DNA of 64,000 nucleotides from Bartonella sp. B1099 (GCF_944801835.1 NZ_CALYLN010000001.1:838001-902000); one strand, 5' to 3'. Shown: positions 47,101 to 57,421, counted from the stretch's first letter. Notes: generated by a model from the letters alone, not told the origin. Program-made: numbers and translations.

Positions 47101-49224
47101 ACCATTAATTATGCGAGTGTAACTTTTGGTGGTAAAGAGAACACCCTCACAGCGCTTCACAATATTGCTGATGGTGCGATTTCTTCAGAATCCCATGATG
47201 CAATCAATGGCTCACAACTTTTTGCGACAAATCAAAATGTAGCAACTGTATCAAATAATCTCCAAACCGCTGCTACGAAGATAGCTGAAACTTTTGGAGG
47301 CGATGCGAAATATGAAAATGGCGAATGGACCGCTCCAACTTTTACGCTTAAAACTGTTAACAATGATGGTGAGGAAGAAGAGCAAAGCTATACGAGTGTA
47401 ACAGAGGCTTTTAAAGGTGTTGGTACTACTTTCACGAATATTAATAATGAGATTACCAACCAGATTAATAATGCGATTACCAAAGTAGAAGGTGAGAGTT
47501 TTGTTCAGCAGGATAAGGAAACAAATCGTCTCACGATTGGTGCTAAAACAGAAGGCGCAGAAATCAATATTGCCAACGCAAGTGGTGGAAATCGGATCAT
47601 TTCTGGTGTGGATGACGCACAGAACAACAATGACGCCGTTAACAAAGGTCAGCTTGATAGCAGTATCAAGAATGTGACTGATCAGTTAACGAATATCACG
47701 CAGCAAGTTCAAGGTGATGCCTTATTGTGGAGCGATGCTGATAAAGCATTCGTTGCTCAACATGGTAAAGAAAAAGAAAAGAGCAAGCTTAAGTACCTTT
47801 TAAATGGAGACATTACTGCTGAATCAACGGATGCGATTAATGGTTCACAGCTTTATTCGATGAGTAATAATCTTGCAGGATATTTTGGTAGTGGCGCTGG
47901 TTATGATGAGAATGGCGAATGGAAAGCACCTACTTTTACGCTTAAGACAATTAAGGAGGATGGTACAGCAGGTGAAGAAAGTTATGATACTGTAGAAAAA
48001 GCACTGTCTGCTGTCGGTACATCTTTCACGAATATTCAGAATAAAATCACCAATGAAATTACTAATGAGATCAATAAAACAAAAGGTGATGCTTTATTGT
48101 GGAGCGAGGCTGATAAGGCATTCGTTGCTCAGCATGGTAAAGAAAAAGAAAAGAGCAAGCTTAAGTACCTTTTAAATGGAGACATTACTGCTGAATCAAC
48201 GGATGCTATAAATGGTTCTCAAATTTATACTCTGAAAAATCAAATAGCTGGTTATTTTGGTGGTGGTGCGGGCTATCAGAATGGGGAATGGAACGCTCCC
48301 ACATTCTATGTTTCGCAATTCAAGAATGGTGGTAATGGTAAGGATAAAACTAGCTATGATAATGTTGCAGCTGCGTTTGAAGGAGTTAATGGAAGTCTAT
48401 CCGATATCAACGATCGTATTAACAATGTTGCTCAGAGTGTCTCATCAAGTGGTTTAAATTGGAACGAGGAAGAGAAAGCTTTTGACGCGCGTCACAATGG
48501 AACGCCAAGTAAGATTAACTATGTAGAAAATGGTAAATTATCCGAAGATTCAAAAGAAGCCGTTAATGGTAGCCAACTTTGGCAGACAAATAATAGGGTT
48601 ACCAAAGTTGAAAACCGCGTAGATAATATTGATCAACAGATAAAAAATATTGAAAATACGGTTACGAATGATGCAGTTAAGTATGATAAAAATGAAAAGG
48701 GTGATAAGATCAATAAAGTTACATTCGCTGGTGTGAGTGAAAGTGATCCGGTAGTGTTAGACAATGTAGCGGCAGGTGATTTATCCAAAGATTCAAAACA
48801 AGCTGTGAATGGTAGCCAACTTTGGGAGACAAACCAAAAGATAGATGTAGTCCTTGATAAGGCAAAAAAATATACGGATGAGCGTTTCAATGACATTATC
48901 AATCACCAAATGAGTGATGTTATTAATGAAGCGAAATCTTATACGGATATGAAGTTTGATGCTTTGAATTACAGCATTGAGGGTGTGCGAAAAGAAGCAA
49001 GACAAGCAGCGGCTATTGGTATAGCAGTGGCGAACTTACGCTATAATGAAACACCTGGAAAATTAAGTGTTGGATTTGGCACCGGCTTATGGCGTAACAA
49101 ATCTGCATTTGCCTTTGGTGCTGGTTATACATCTGAAAGCGGATCTGTTCTGTCTAATGTATCTGTTACTAATTCTGGAGGTCACTGGGGTGTAGGTGCG
49201 GGATTTAATATGACATTGAATTAA
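44188..49224 (+). CDS. Trimeric autotransporter adhesin 2 (BadA/Vomp type)
   Basis: A 1678-residue secreted, outer-membrane-anchored adhesin. The extended signal peptide ends after VLA (residue 41). A YadA-like head (about 200-345) carries the shared AIGRMAHALGKSSTALGSEY segment. After a DAVNIAQLK neck near 392 come two nearly identical 112-residue W-x-L-S modules (a 336-bp tandem duplication from about 45367). A second short head (about 631-695) and a further W module follow. The stalk alternates coiled coils with FVKQD/TIGK modules; one 124-residue unit is repeated (47713 and 48085). The anchor is about 1606-1678, ending TLN. A perfect terminator follows at 49254. Confidence 0.93.
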   Translation: MNKLYTKLAGSDLKFSRFPFIKVLSLTSIAALLSSVSPVLAKNLDSREGDSTDIKTVAVAYPQSVISVYDEATGYLGLHDVSKDNYMTTLNTGLTLKVSAYAGGSDYAIFLNDMLSERGKTTVNVLEKDGSSTQKATQEVSNAFVQTSPAFSVGDDNGNSIAFLNVPPSLEGNSPIQARDSSLTSARAGANSTAAGPQANAAGETSVAIGFKTQSTGKFAITMGNQAEAIKEDSIAIGRMAHALGKSSTALGSEYNAQSEHGENDYTTAQGDYSTALGSVSKAMENGATAVGHRALAKGKQSISVGFYSKANEEKSVTLGDYAVTEVVGGVALGSASVSNVGAGVEGYSSLGKRGEGADFVWKSTYGAVSVGNVKQGKTRQIGGVAAGTEETDAVNIAQLKSLQTYVDKGWNLSVNGEDAKAVGIDDTVDFAAGSKNLEITKDEKDNNIKFDLAKNITLESVTAGANTLNATGLVIANGPQITTDGINAGGKKITGVADGSADTDAVNIAQLKSLQTYVDKGWNLSVNGEDAKAVGIDDTVDFAAGSKNLEITKDEKDNNIKFDLAKNITLESVTAGANTLNATGLVIANGPQITTDGINAGGKKITGVADGSADTDAVNFAQLKAIQAAAAIKGLKINTTGNGFKDAIADEVGSVAIGSGASISASAAVALGVNAQATVSSGIAIGAYSVADVGGSVAGYEPLIGQQTIKMTYEWKSTLGAVSVGDNSIMQSRQITGVAAGFQDTDAVNVAQLKSLKNYVDQGWKLSVDGKNAKAVGIDDTVDFAAGSKNFEITKGEGDNNIKFDLAKDITLGSVRTGTNTLDAMGLKIENGPQITTDGIDAGGKKITGVFEGTNETDAVNFGQLNKTKQEVQEQIQKQVQEVEKQVAANSFVKQDPVTKHITIGKEVVGDEINIANNMNEARTLSGVKAAEKDNEAVNKKQLEDSLKGLSKDLQSDDSAVVHYDKQEDGTINYASVTFGGKENTLTALHNIADGAISSESHDAINGSQLFATNQNVATVSNNLQTAATKIAETFGGDAKYENGEWTAPTFTLKTVNNDGEEEEQSYTSVTEAFKGVGTTFTNINNEITNQINNAITKVEGESFVQQDKETNRLTIGAKTEGAEINIANASGGNRIISGVDDAQNNNDAVNKGQLDSSIKNVTDQLTNITQQVQGDALLWSDADKAFVAQHGKEKEKSKLKYLLNGDITAESTDAINGSQLYSMSNNLAGYFGSGAGYDENGEWKAPTFTLKTIKEDGTAGEESYDTVEKALSAVGTSFTNIQNKITNEITNEINKTKGDALLWSEADKAFVAQHGKEKEKSKLKYLLNGDITAESTDAINGSQIYTLKNQIAGYFGGGAGYQNGEWNAPTFYVSQFKNGGNGKDKTSYDNVAAAFEGVNGSLSDINDRINNVAQSVSSSGLNWNEEEKAFDARHNGTPSKINYVENGKLSEDSKEAVNGSQLWQTNNRVTKVENRVDNIDQQIKNIENTVTNDAVKYDKNEKGDKINKVTFAGVSESDPVVLDNVAAGDLSKDSKQAVNGSQLWETNQKIDVVLDKAKKYTDERFNDIINHQMSDVINEAKSYTDMKFDALNYSIEGVRKEARQAAAIGIAVANLRYNETPGKLSVGFGTGLWRNKSAFAFGAGYTSESGSVLSNVSVTNSGGHWGVGAGFNMTLN
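45367..46038 (+). repeat. 336-bp tandem duplication inside adhesin 2
   Basis: The segment starting near 45367 is repeated from 45703 with only one difference that I noticed (GGC versus GGT near 45656/45992). The unit is 112 codons, so the frame is kept and one stalk module is duplicated. Such near-identity points to a recent event. Confidence 0.9.
47713..48220 (+). repeat. Duplicated stalk block in adhesin 2, 372-bp offset
   Basis: The block from GGTGATGC at 47713 to the ATGGTTC near 47847 recurs from 48085. It encodes the DALLWS and AFVAQHGKEKEKSKLKYLLN stretches in both copies with very few differences. The 372-base offset is 124 codons. Confidence 0.85.
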
Positions 49225-49253
49225 TAATCAACAGAATATATTGAGTAAAATAT

Positions 49254-49288
49254 TTTCGCCCTTGTCCTCATTTAAGACAAGGGCGAAA
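49254..49288 (+). terminator. Terminator of adhesin 2
   Basis: TTTCGCCCTTGTC (49254-49266) and GACAAGGGCGAAA (49276-49288) form a perfect 13-bp stem with a 9-base loop, followed by a T-rich run. Confidence 0.93.
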
Positions 49289-49707
49289 GTTTATTTTAAG
49301 AAGAAATCAATAAAGCTAACCAATAAGATTTTTAAAGAAAAACATGCAAAGCAGATAAGCAATGAAATAAAATGTACCATTAATGCTAAAGCACTGTTTT
49401 AATCTCAATTTATAATTTAATACGAATGCAGATTACCGCATACTAAATGTTTCTGCTTTTCACGAAAAAGCAGTTCAAAAGAGCATAAAATCAATATGTT
49501 AACTACTTTATAGGTAAAAACTCATTAACCTAATAAGAGAAGATGCTTGTGTAAATTTATCTAAATAAAGCTATTATCCAAATAATACATCGCTGCAAAA
49601 ATAAAACTGCCAAAAACCTTCGCTTTTAAATTAGTTTTTTTATTGGTTTCATGCAAAAAACTCCCCCAGCAGTTTTTAAGAGATAATCCAATAAAAAATA
49701 TAAATTG

Positions 49708-49726
49708 AAATATGTCTTTTTTATGT
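49708..49726 (+). promoter_or_regulatory. Conserved adhesin leader motif, copy 2
   Basis: AAATATGTCTTTTTTATGT, 45 bases before the adhesin 3 ATG, followed by the second shared block TTTTTTTTCATTAGGGCACT. Confidence 0.55.
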
Positions 49727-49770
49727 CATAAATATGATTGATTTGATTTTTTTTCATTAGGGCACTTGTG

Positions 49771-52700
49771 ATGAAAGAATTATCTATCATATCAAAGAGG
49801 AATGATTGGGATTACAGGCATTTCTCTCGACATTTGTTTAAAAAGCTTTTGTTGGGAACCATAATCGTTGCATTTTTATCAAATACTTCCTCCGTTTATG
49901 CAAAAAATTTTGATAGAACAGAGCAGCTTCTTAAAGTTCTAGAAAAGGCAACAGCGGTTTATTCTCAAGGAAATAATAGAAACGTCTTTTCTGATTATAA
50001 TCGTTATAACCCTCATACGGGTTTCTTTGACGATACAAGTTTATCAAAATCAAGTTATTTAACAGTGCTCACTACAGCAATAATGTCAAGAGTGAGTACT
50101 TCTAGTAGTTACGTAGATTTTTTAATCACTATGCTTTCTGAAAAAAGGAAGGCTGCTGTGAATGTTTTGGACAAAGATAGTAGTTCCACACAAAAAAATT
50201 TAGAGTCTTCTGTTGATGATAATCATGGAAATGGCATAGCTCTCTTAAATACACCTAGTTCATCAGAGGAAGGATATCCAATACAAGTGGGTGGAAGGAC
50301 GTTTGTAAGCGCAAGAGGTGGATCAAATGCTACTAATTTGGGTCAAGGATCGAATGCAGCAGGGGTGGAAAGTGTTGCCATTGGTTACAAGGCACAAGCA
50401 ACAGAAAAGTTTGCTATCACTATGGGGAAACAGGCAGAAGCCACAAAAGAAGATAGTATAGCTATAGGCCGCATGGCACATGCTTTGGGGAAAAGCAGCA
50501 CTGCACTAGGCTCTGAATATAATGAAAAGAATCAGGATGACTATACAACCGCCAAGGGTGATTATTCAACAGCTTTGGGTGCTGTTTCTAGAGCTTTGGA
50601 ATATGGGACAACGGCTGTGGGGCATCGTGCATATGCAACGGGTAAAAATGCTATTTCTATAGGATTTTATTCGAGAGCAAATGCAGAAGGGAGTATTGTT
50701 TTGGGAGCAGATGCAAAAGCAGAAAAAAAAGATTCTGTTGCTTTTGGATATAAAGCAGTTGCAAGTGATGAATTAAGCAATGCTTTTGGTGCTTATACAA
50801 AAGCAACAGCTATGGGAAGTGTTGCTTTAGGAGATTCTTCTGTAGCGGATACAGCTTCTCAAGTTTTTGGATTCGATCCTCTCCTTAAGAAGGCTACAAC
50901 TGATGCGAATGCAGCATGGAAAAGTGGACGAGGTGCGGTAAGTGTTGGTACTTCAGACAAGACAAGACAGATTACAAAAGTAGCAGCGGGTAGTGCAGAT
51001 ACTGATGCTGTGAATATTGCGCAGTTAAAGTCATTACAAACCTATGTAGACAAAGGTTGGAAACTGTCTGTTGACAGTAAAAATACTAAAGTTGTGGGGA
51101 TAAACGAAACGGTAGATTTCGCAACTGGAAGTGAAAATCTTGACATTACCAAAGGCAAAGACGACAACAAGGTCACATTTTATTTAGCAAAGAATATCAC
51201 GCTAGAGAGCGTAAAAGTAGGTGCAAATACCTTTGATGCTACGGGCTTGAAAGTTATAGATGGTCCCCAAATCACCACTGCTGGTATTAATGCAGGCAGT
51301 AAAAGGATTACAAATGTAGTCGATGGTACAGATGATACCGACGCTGTTAATGTTGCACAGTTAAAAGCCTTGTCTTTAGGATCTGGGTCTAAAGATCCTT
51401 TTTCTGATTGGTCTAAAGACAGAGTGAGAATAGGTGTCAGTGAGAATTATAGCACTCGGGGAAGTGTTGTAATAGGGAAAAAATATATGAGCCAAGGAAC
51501 GTACGGTGAAGTATTCGATGCTGCAACAGTAAAGGCGGATTTGGGAATAGCTATAGGTACAAGGTCTTTGGTTGAAAAGAAAGCTGATAGGGGGATTGCT
51601 ATTGGTGAAAGAGCAAAGGTGGAAATTTCTGGGGGCATTGCCTTGGGACGTAACTCTACTGCTAACGTTAAGGAGGGAGTTTTCGGCTATGATCCTAAGA
51701 CTGGAACAAATTCAACATCAACCAGTGTTGAGTGGAAATCTAAAGATGGTGCATTCAGTATTGGTAAAGTCGGTAATGGTGGGGGAAGCTGGACACGACA
51801 GATTGTAGGGGTAGCAGCTGGGACTCAAGAGACGGATGCCGTAAATGTTGCTCAGCTAAAATCCTTAAGAGAACTGATCACAAAACAAGGAAGTTGGGAG
51901 CTTTCTGTTGGTAATGGAAAGAATACAGTTATTGGTGCGGGAGACAAATTAAATTTAGCAACTGGAAGTACAAATTTTAGCATTACAAGCAATGAAGAAG
52001 GGAAGAAGGTAACATTTGATTTAGCAAAAGATCTTAGGTTAAATAGCATAAAATTGGGGGGGGAAGCTTTAGAAAATGCAGCAAACTCAGTAACTTTAGA
52101 TGCAACAGGCTTGATCATTACAAATGGTCCCAAAATAGTGATGAATGGCATTGATGCAGGCAATAAAAAAATAACAGGTCTAGCAGAGGGTGCTGAAGCG
52201 ACTGACGCTGTAAATTTTGGACAATTGCAGAACATTGAAAAACAAGTCGAACAACAAGTAGCAGCCAATAGCTTTGTAAAACAAGATTCCAATACAAAAC
52301 ATATCACCATTGGTAAGGATACAGACGGCGATAAAATCGATATTGCAAACAAAAATGGTGATAAGCGTACTCTTACGGGTATAAAGGATGCTGCACTTTC
52401 AGCGGAGTCTAAGGAATCCGTTACTGGTTCACAGCTTTTTTCTACAAATAATGATGTTGCAACTCTTAAAAATAATTTTTCTGAGATACAGACGAGAGTG
52501 ACAGGGATTCAAACGAATCTATCAACAATAGCTAAAAATACATCACAATATTTAGGCGGTGGCGCTGATGTGCAGAATGGTAAGGTGCCTACCTATACTG
52601 TTGAAGACAAGTCTTATAATGATGTAGCGAGTGCTTTTTCTGGTGTGAACCACTCTTTTACAGAGGTAAAGCAACAAATTACGAATGTAAATAATTCTAT

Positions 52701-55700
52701 CACGAATGTTGAAAATCAAATTAAGAATGTAGTGAGTGAAAGTCTTGTACAGCAAGATAAAGAAACGCAACATATCACCATTGGTAGGGATACGGGCGGT
52801 GATAAAATTGATATTGCCAACAGCAAAAGTGAAAATCGAATCCTTACTGGTATCAAGGATGGCGCACTCTCAGCGGAGTCGAAGGAAGCCGTTACGGGTT
52901 CACAGCTTTTTGAGACAAATAATAAAGTTTCTACTTACTTAGGGGGTGGAGCTGGATATAAGAATGGCAAATGGAGTGATCCAACATTTAAGGTTCAAAC
53001 TGTTGATGCTCATGGCAATAAAAAAGATGAAGCTTATGCGGATGTTGCTGCTGCTTTTGCAGGAGTTGGTACGTCTATCACGAATGTACAGAATAAAATT
53101 ACCAATGATATAACGAGTAAGTTCAGCGAACTTACTCAAAACATAACAAATATTACGCAACAAGTTACAGGTGATGCTTTATCATGGAACGATGAAGCGC
53201 AGGCATTTGTCGCACGTCATAAAAAGAAAGCAGAAGAACAAAGCAAAGCAACAGGAGCGCAAGAAAACAGCAAAATTACATTTCTTTTAGATGGTGCTGT
53301 TTCTAAAGATTCAACAGATGCTATTACCGGTAAACAACTTTATTCTACAAGTAACACGCTTGCGACCTATTTGGATAAAGGTGCCGGTTATGATGAAAAA
53401 GGAAACTGGAAAGCACCTGGCTTTAAGGTCAAAACTGTTAACGGTGACGGCAAGGAAGAAGATAAGACTTATTCGAATGTAGCGGAAGCTTTAACAGGAG
53501 TTGGTACTTCTTTTACAAATGTTCAAAATAAAATGACCAAGGAGATTACCAACCAGATTAATAATGCCATTACCACTGTACAGGGTGAAAGCCTTGTTAA
53601 GAAAGATAAAGCAACAAATAATATCAACATTGGTCAAGAAGTAGAAGGCAGTGTCATCAATATCGTCAACAAAAATGGAGAAGCTCGGATACTTTCTGGT
53701 GTGAAGGAGGCAATGGAGGTTGATGAGGCTATTAACAAAGGACAATTTGATAAAGCTGTGAAAGGGCTCACAGAAGATCTTAAGTTTGAGAGTTCTTTTG
53801 CTGTTCACTACGATAAAAAATCCAACGATAATGGGAATGAGGTAGACTATACGAATATCACCTTGGGTAAAAATAACACTCCTACAGCTCTCCACAATGT
53901 TGCGAATGGTATCATTTCTGATAAGTCGCATGATGCAATCACTGGCGGACAGATTTATAAAATTGGTGGAGATATAGCTAAATTCTTGGGTGGAGATGCA
54001 GCCTTTAACAATGGAGTTTTTACAGGACCAACCTATGCATTATCTGAAGTTTCTAAAGAGGGGCAGGTTACAGATAAGCCCTTTAGTGATGTTGGTACAG
54101 CCTTTGCAGGTCTTGATAGCAATATCAAGAATGTGAATGATCGGATTAAGGAGGTATCTCAGGAAATTGCACAAGATTCTTTGTTGTGGAGTAAACAGGA
54201 TGGTGCTTTTGTAGCTTCTCATGGGGCAGGTGATACGAGAAAAGATAGCAAGATTACGCATATTTCAGCTGGAGATATTACTGCTGTTTCTACGGATGCG
54301 GTCATTGGCAAACAGCTTTATGAACTGCATCAGACGTTAGCGACGTATTTAGGTGGTGGTTCTGAATATAATAAAGATAAAGGATGGAAGGCTCCAGATT
54401 TCAAAATTCAGCAATTTGGTGAGAATGGCAAGTCTGAGGAGAAGACGTATCATGATGTTGCGGCTGCTTTTGAAGGTGTAAATAATTCTGTCACGAATAT
54501 GCATGATAAAATTACGAATCAGATTAGCCAAGTAGTAAGAGATAGTCTTGTAAAGCAAGAAAAAGCAACGGATCCGATCACCATTGGTAAAGCAACAGAC
54601 GGTATTGAAATCAATATAGCCAACAAGGATAAAGAGGATAGAACACTTTCTGGTGTAAAGACGGCTACACAAGATAATGAGGCGGTTAACAAAGCACAGC
54701 TTGATAAGTTGGATAAGAAAATTGAGTCTACGAATTCTTTTGCAGTTTTTTATGATAAACAGTCGGATGGTACTGTTAATTATAAAAGTGTGACTTTTGG
54801 TGGTAAAAATAAAGAACCCGTTGCTTTGCATAATGTTGCTGATGGTGAACTTACGCAAGAATCACACGATGCAATGAATGGTGGTCAAATTACAAAAATA
54901 TTCCAGCAGGTAGTGAAGTATTTTGGTGGCAGTGCAGCCTTTAAAGAGGGTATTTTTACAGGACCAATTTATAAATTACTCAGTATTTCTGAAAATGGGG
55001 AGGTAGGACAAAAAGCGCATGATAATATTGTTTCAGCCTTTGAAGGTCTTGATACAAATATAAAGAATGTCAACAAGCGTATTAAGGAAGTTTCGCAAGG
55101 CATTAGCGATGATTCTTTGTTATGGGACAAGGATGAAAAAGCCTTTGTTGCTCTTCATGGAGAGGGCAAAACAAGAACAAACAGCAAAATTACCTATCTG
55201 AAGGATGGTGATGTTACAGCAAGTTCAAGTGATGCAGTAAATGGGTCCCAACTTTATTCTTTAAACGAGCAACTAGCAAGCTATTTCGGTGGTGGTGCTG
55301 GTTATAATAATCAAGGAAATTGGCAGGCTCCAAATTTTAAAATCAAGCAGTTTGGTGAAGATGGAGACTCTGAAGAAAAGAGCTATAGCAATATTGCTGA
55401 TGCGTTGAGTGGGGTTGGAAATTCTTTCACGAATATTCAGCATAGAATTACCCATGAGATAAGCAAAATAGAAAGCGAGAATCTTGTTAAGCAGGATGAA
55501 AAGACAAAGCGTATCACGATTGGTGGAGAGAAGGACGGGAGTGAAATCAGTATTGCAAATAGTGCGAATGGTGTACGTAGCCTTTCTGGTGTAAAGGCAG
55601 GGCTTCTGACAGAAAAATCCACGGAAGCGATCAATGGTTCCCAGCTTTATTCGGTAATCAATGTACTTTCTAGATATTTTAGTGGAGATGCGGGATACAA

Positions 55701-56646
55701 GGATGGAAAATGGCTCGCGCCAAACTTTAAGGTGGCACAATTTACTGCTGCTGGTGTTGTGAGTAAAAGGGAGGAATATACCAATGTTGCGTCTGCGATT
55801 GAAGCTGTTAACGAAAGCATGACAAATATCAGCAATCGTATTCATGATGTTGAACAGAGTATTTTCTCGGGTGGTTTAAATTGGAGTGAGACAGAAAAAG
55901 CTTTTGACGCGCGTCATAAAGGTCAAGACAGTAAAATTAAGCATGTAGCGGATGGTGAAATATCAGAAGGCTCGAAAGAGGCTGTTAATGGCAGACAACT
56001 TTGGCAGACGAATAAGAAAGTTAAAGAGGTTGAAAGCCATGTCAATATGATTGATAAGCAAGTAAAAGATATTGCTAGTGTGGCAGATATTGCTGTTAAG
56101 TATGATAAAGGGAATGATGGCAAGAAAACGAATAAAGTAACATTAATTGGTATGAGTGAGAGTGATCCAGTATTGATAGACAATGTAGCGGAAGGTCGCA
56201 TTGAAAGCGGTTCGAAAGAAGCTGTTACAGGCGGTCAATTGCATGATTATACGAATAAGAAAATGAATCTCGTTCTTTCTGATGCGAAGAAATATACGGA
56301 TGAGCGTTTCAAGGACATTGTCAATAACACGGTTCACAATGTTATTCATGAGACAAAATCTTATACAGATGTAAAGTTTGAAGTGTTAAGGTATGAAATT
56401 AAGGAAGTTCGCAAAGAATCCAGGCGGGCAGCAGCGATAGGTTTAGCGGTATCGAATTTGAGTTATGAAGATACGCCGGGTTCTTTAAGCTTATCGATTG
56501 GAACGGGGATATGGCGCGATCAATCAGCCTTTGCTGTTGGAGCAGGTTATATGTCTGAAAATGGTAGAGTTCGTTCTAATATATCCGCTACGAGTTCTGG
56601 TAGGCATTGGGGGATAGGAGCGGGTTTAAGAGTAAAATTGAATTGA
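49771..56646 (+). CDS. Trimeric autotransporter adhesin 3 (BadA/Vomp type)
   Basis: A 2291-residue trimeric adhesin. I chose the ATG at 49771 rather than the GTG one codon earlier by comparison with the paralogous starts. The signal peptide ends after VYA (about residue 44). The mature N-terminus (EQLLKVLEKATAVYSQG) is shared with adhesin 4. Head repeats occupy about 190-385. A W-x-L-S module follows, then a second head at about 544-640 introduced by DWSKDRVRIGV, also at the same residue in adhesin 4. A long stalk of repeated FVKQD/LVKQD-TIGK modules, necks and coiled coils follows. The anchor (about 2220-2291) is more diverged than in adhesins 1 and 2 and ends VKLN. No strong terminator is visible behind it. 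Confidence 0.93.
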   Translation: MKELSIISKRNDWDYRHFSRHLFKKLLLGTIIVAFLSNTSSVYAKNFDRTEQLLKVLEKATAVYSQGNNRNVFSDYNRYNPHTGFFDDTSLSKSSYLTVLTTAIMSRVSTSSSYVDFLITMLSEKRKAAVNVLDKDSSSTQKNLESSVDDNHGNGIALLNTPSSSEEGYPIQVGGRTFVSARGGSNATNLGQGSNAAGVESVAIGYKAQATEKFAITMGKQAEATKEDSIAIGRMAHALGKSSTALGSEYNEKNQDDYTTAKGDYSTALGAVSRALEYGTTAVGHRAYATGKNAISIGFYSRANAEGSIVLGADAKAEKKDSVAFGYKAVASDELSNAFGAYTKATAMGSVALGDSSVADTASQVFGFDPLLKKATTDANAAWKSGRGAVSVGTSDKTRQITKVAAGSADTDAVNIAQLKSLQTYVDKGWKLSVDSKNTKVVGINETVDFATGSENLDITKGKDDNKVTFYLAKNITLESVKVGANTFDATGLKVIDGPQITTAGINAGSKRITNVVDGTDDTDAVNVAQLKALSLGSGSKDPFSDWSKDRVRIGVSENYSTRGSVVIGKKYMSQGTYGEVFDAATVKADLGIAIGTRSLVEKKADRGIAIGERAKVEISGGIALGRNSTANVKEGVFGYDPKTGTNSTSTSVEWKSKDGAFSIGKVGNGGGSWTRQIVGVAAGTQETDAVNVAQLKSLRELITKQGSWELSVGNGKNTVIGAGDKLNLATGSTNFSITSNEEGKKVTFDLAKDLRLNSIKLGGEALENAANSVTLDATGLIITNGPKIVMNGIDAGNKKITGLAEGAEATDAVNFGQLQNIEKQVEQQVAANSFVKQDSNTKHITIGKDTDGDKIDIANKNGDKRTLTGIKDAALSAESKESVTGSQLFSTNNDVATLKNNFSEIQTRVTGIQTNLSTIAKNTSQYLGGGADVQNGKVPTYTVEDKSYNDVASAFSGVNHSFTEVKQQITNVNNSITNVENQIKNVVSESLVQQDKETQHITIGRDTGGDKIDIANSKSENRILTGIKDGALSAESKEAVTGSQLFETNNKVSTYLGGGAGYKNGKWSDPTFKVQTVDAHGNKKDEAYADVAAAFAGVGTSITNVQNKITNDITSKFSELTQNITNITQQVTGDALSWNDEAQAFVARHKKKAEEQSKATGAQENSKITFLLDGAVSKDSTDAITGKQLYSTSNTLATYLDKGAGYDEKGNWKAPGFKVKTVNGDGKEEDKTYSNVAEALTGVGTSFTNVQNKMTKEITNQINNAITTVQGESLVKKDKATNNINIGQEVEGSVINIVNKNGEARILSGVKEAMEVDEAINKGQFDKAVKGLTEDLKFESSFAVHYDKKSNDNGNEVDYTNITLGKNNTPTALHNVANGIISDKSHDAITGGQIYKIGGDIAKFLGGDAAFNNGVFTGPTYALSEVSKEGQVTDKPFSDVGTAFAGLDSNIKNVNDRIKEVSQEIAQDSLLWSKQDGAFVASHGAGDTRKDSKITHISAGDITAVSTDAVIGKQLYELHQTLATYLGGGSEYNKDKGWKAPDFKIQQFGENGKSEEKTYHDVAAAFEGVNNSVTNMHDKITNQISQVVRDSLVKQEKATDPITIGKATDGIEINIANKDKEDRTLSGVKTATQDNEAVNKAQLDKLDKKIESTNSFAVFYDKQSDGTVNYKSVTFGGKNKEPVALHNVADGELTQESHDAMNGGQITKIFQQVVKYFGGSAAFKEGIFTGPIYKLLSISENGEVGQKAHDNIVSAFEGLDTNIKNVNKRIKEVSQGISDDSLLWDKDEKAFVALHGEGKTRTNSKITYLKDGDVTASSSDAVNGSQLYSLNEQLASYFGGGAGYNNQGNWQAPNFKIKQFGEDGDSEEKSYSNIADALSGVGNSFTNIQHRITHEISKIESENLVKQDEKTKRITIGGEKDGSEISIANSANGVRSLSGVKAGLLTEKSTEAINGSQLYSVINVLSRYFSGDAGYKDGKWLAPNFKVAQFTAAGVVSKREEYTNVASAIEAVNESMTNISNRIHDVEQSIFSGGLNWSETEKAFDARHKGQDSKIKHVADGEISEGSKEAVNGRQLWQTNKKVKEVESHVNMIDKQVKDIASVADIAVKYDKGNDGKKTNKVTLIGMSESDPVLIDNVAEGRIESGSKEAVTGGQLHDYTNKKMNLVLSDAKKYTDERFKDIVNNTVHNVIHETKSYTDVKFEVLRYEIKEVRKESRRAAAIGLAVSNLSYEDTPGSLSLSIGTGIWRDQSAFAVGAGYMSENGRVRSNISATSSGRHWGIGAGLRVKLN

Positions 56647-57260
56647 TAGAAAGTAGTTAAGATTATCGCTGCGTTCTGCATTTATATTTTTTTATGAAGA
56701 ATGAGGAATATTTCATTGCTCCAACAAGCTTTATAGAGAAGCATAGTTATAAACTCTCATTATTTTTCTAAAATATTCTACTTAAATTGTTGAAAAAAGA
56801 TCACATATTTCTGTAAAAAATATTTAAATTGATAAAAATTATTATTTTTTTGTTGCTATTTTATTATAGAGGGGTTAGTGCAACATAAAGTATATTAGTA
56901 AGACTCATTTTGATCGAAATAACAATTCAAAAGGGGGGAAGAGGTAGTGTATAAATTGTAAATACTCGAAAAACCGAATTTACATCGCTACATTACATTA
57001 AAAAAAACAACAATCTAAGCTAGAAAAATTTCATATTTCTAAAGGAATTTAAGGTTTTTTTAATTAGCTTTTTATTTACTACGAAAAAATAGCGTTCCTT
57101 AATAAAAAATGTATAAAAACACCTAGCAATAAAAATATTGCGAGAAACTTTATTAAGTAACCAAACACCTAATAAATAAAATGCCCTTAATATTTAAAAC
57201 CCTCAAAGATCTTTTTCCAAGCCTATACAGTAGATCACAACCAAATTTTTATTAGAATCT

Positions 57261-57279
57261 AAATGTGTCTTTTTTATGT
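57261..57279 (+). promoter_or_regulatory. Orphan adhesin leader motif
   Basis: AAATGTGTCTTTTTTATGT, followed about 30 bases later by AAAATTTCTCATTTAGATCC, which resembles the second conserved block before the true starts. No start codon or signal-peptide sequence follows, so it looks like a leftover from a duplicated or deleted adhesin gene. Confidence 0.45.
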
Positions 57280-57421
57280 TCTTATAAACATATTTCCAAA
57301 ATTTCTCATTTAGATCCCATTACAGAAAGCAAACACAAAACACGATAAAAGACTCAAAACGTCTTTATTCAAAGAGCCGCTCTCAACTTCCCAATCCTAC
57401 CTGAACGAGTGGCTAACAGAA

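Larger units (their letters stand above)
49225..49770. other. Spacer between adhesins 2 and 3
   Basis: About 545 bases with the adhesin 2 terminator, AT-rich sequence and the leader motif at 49708-49726. No gene. Confidence 0.6.
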
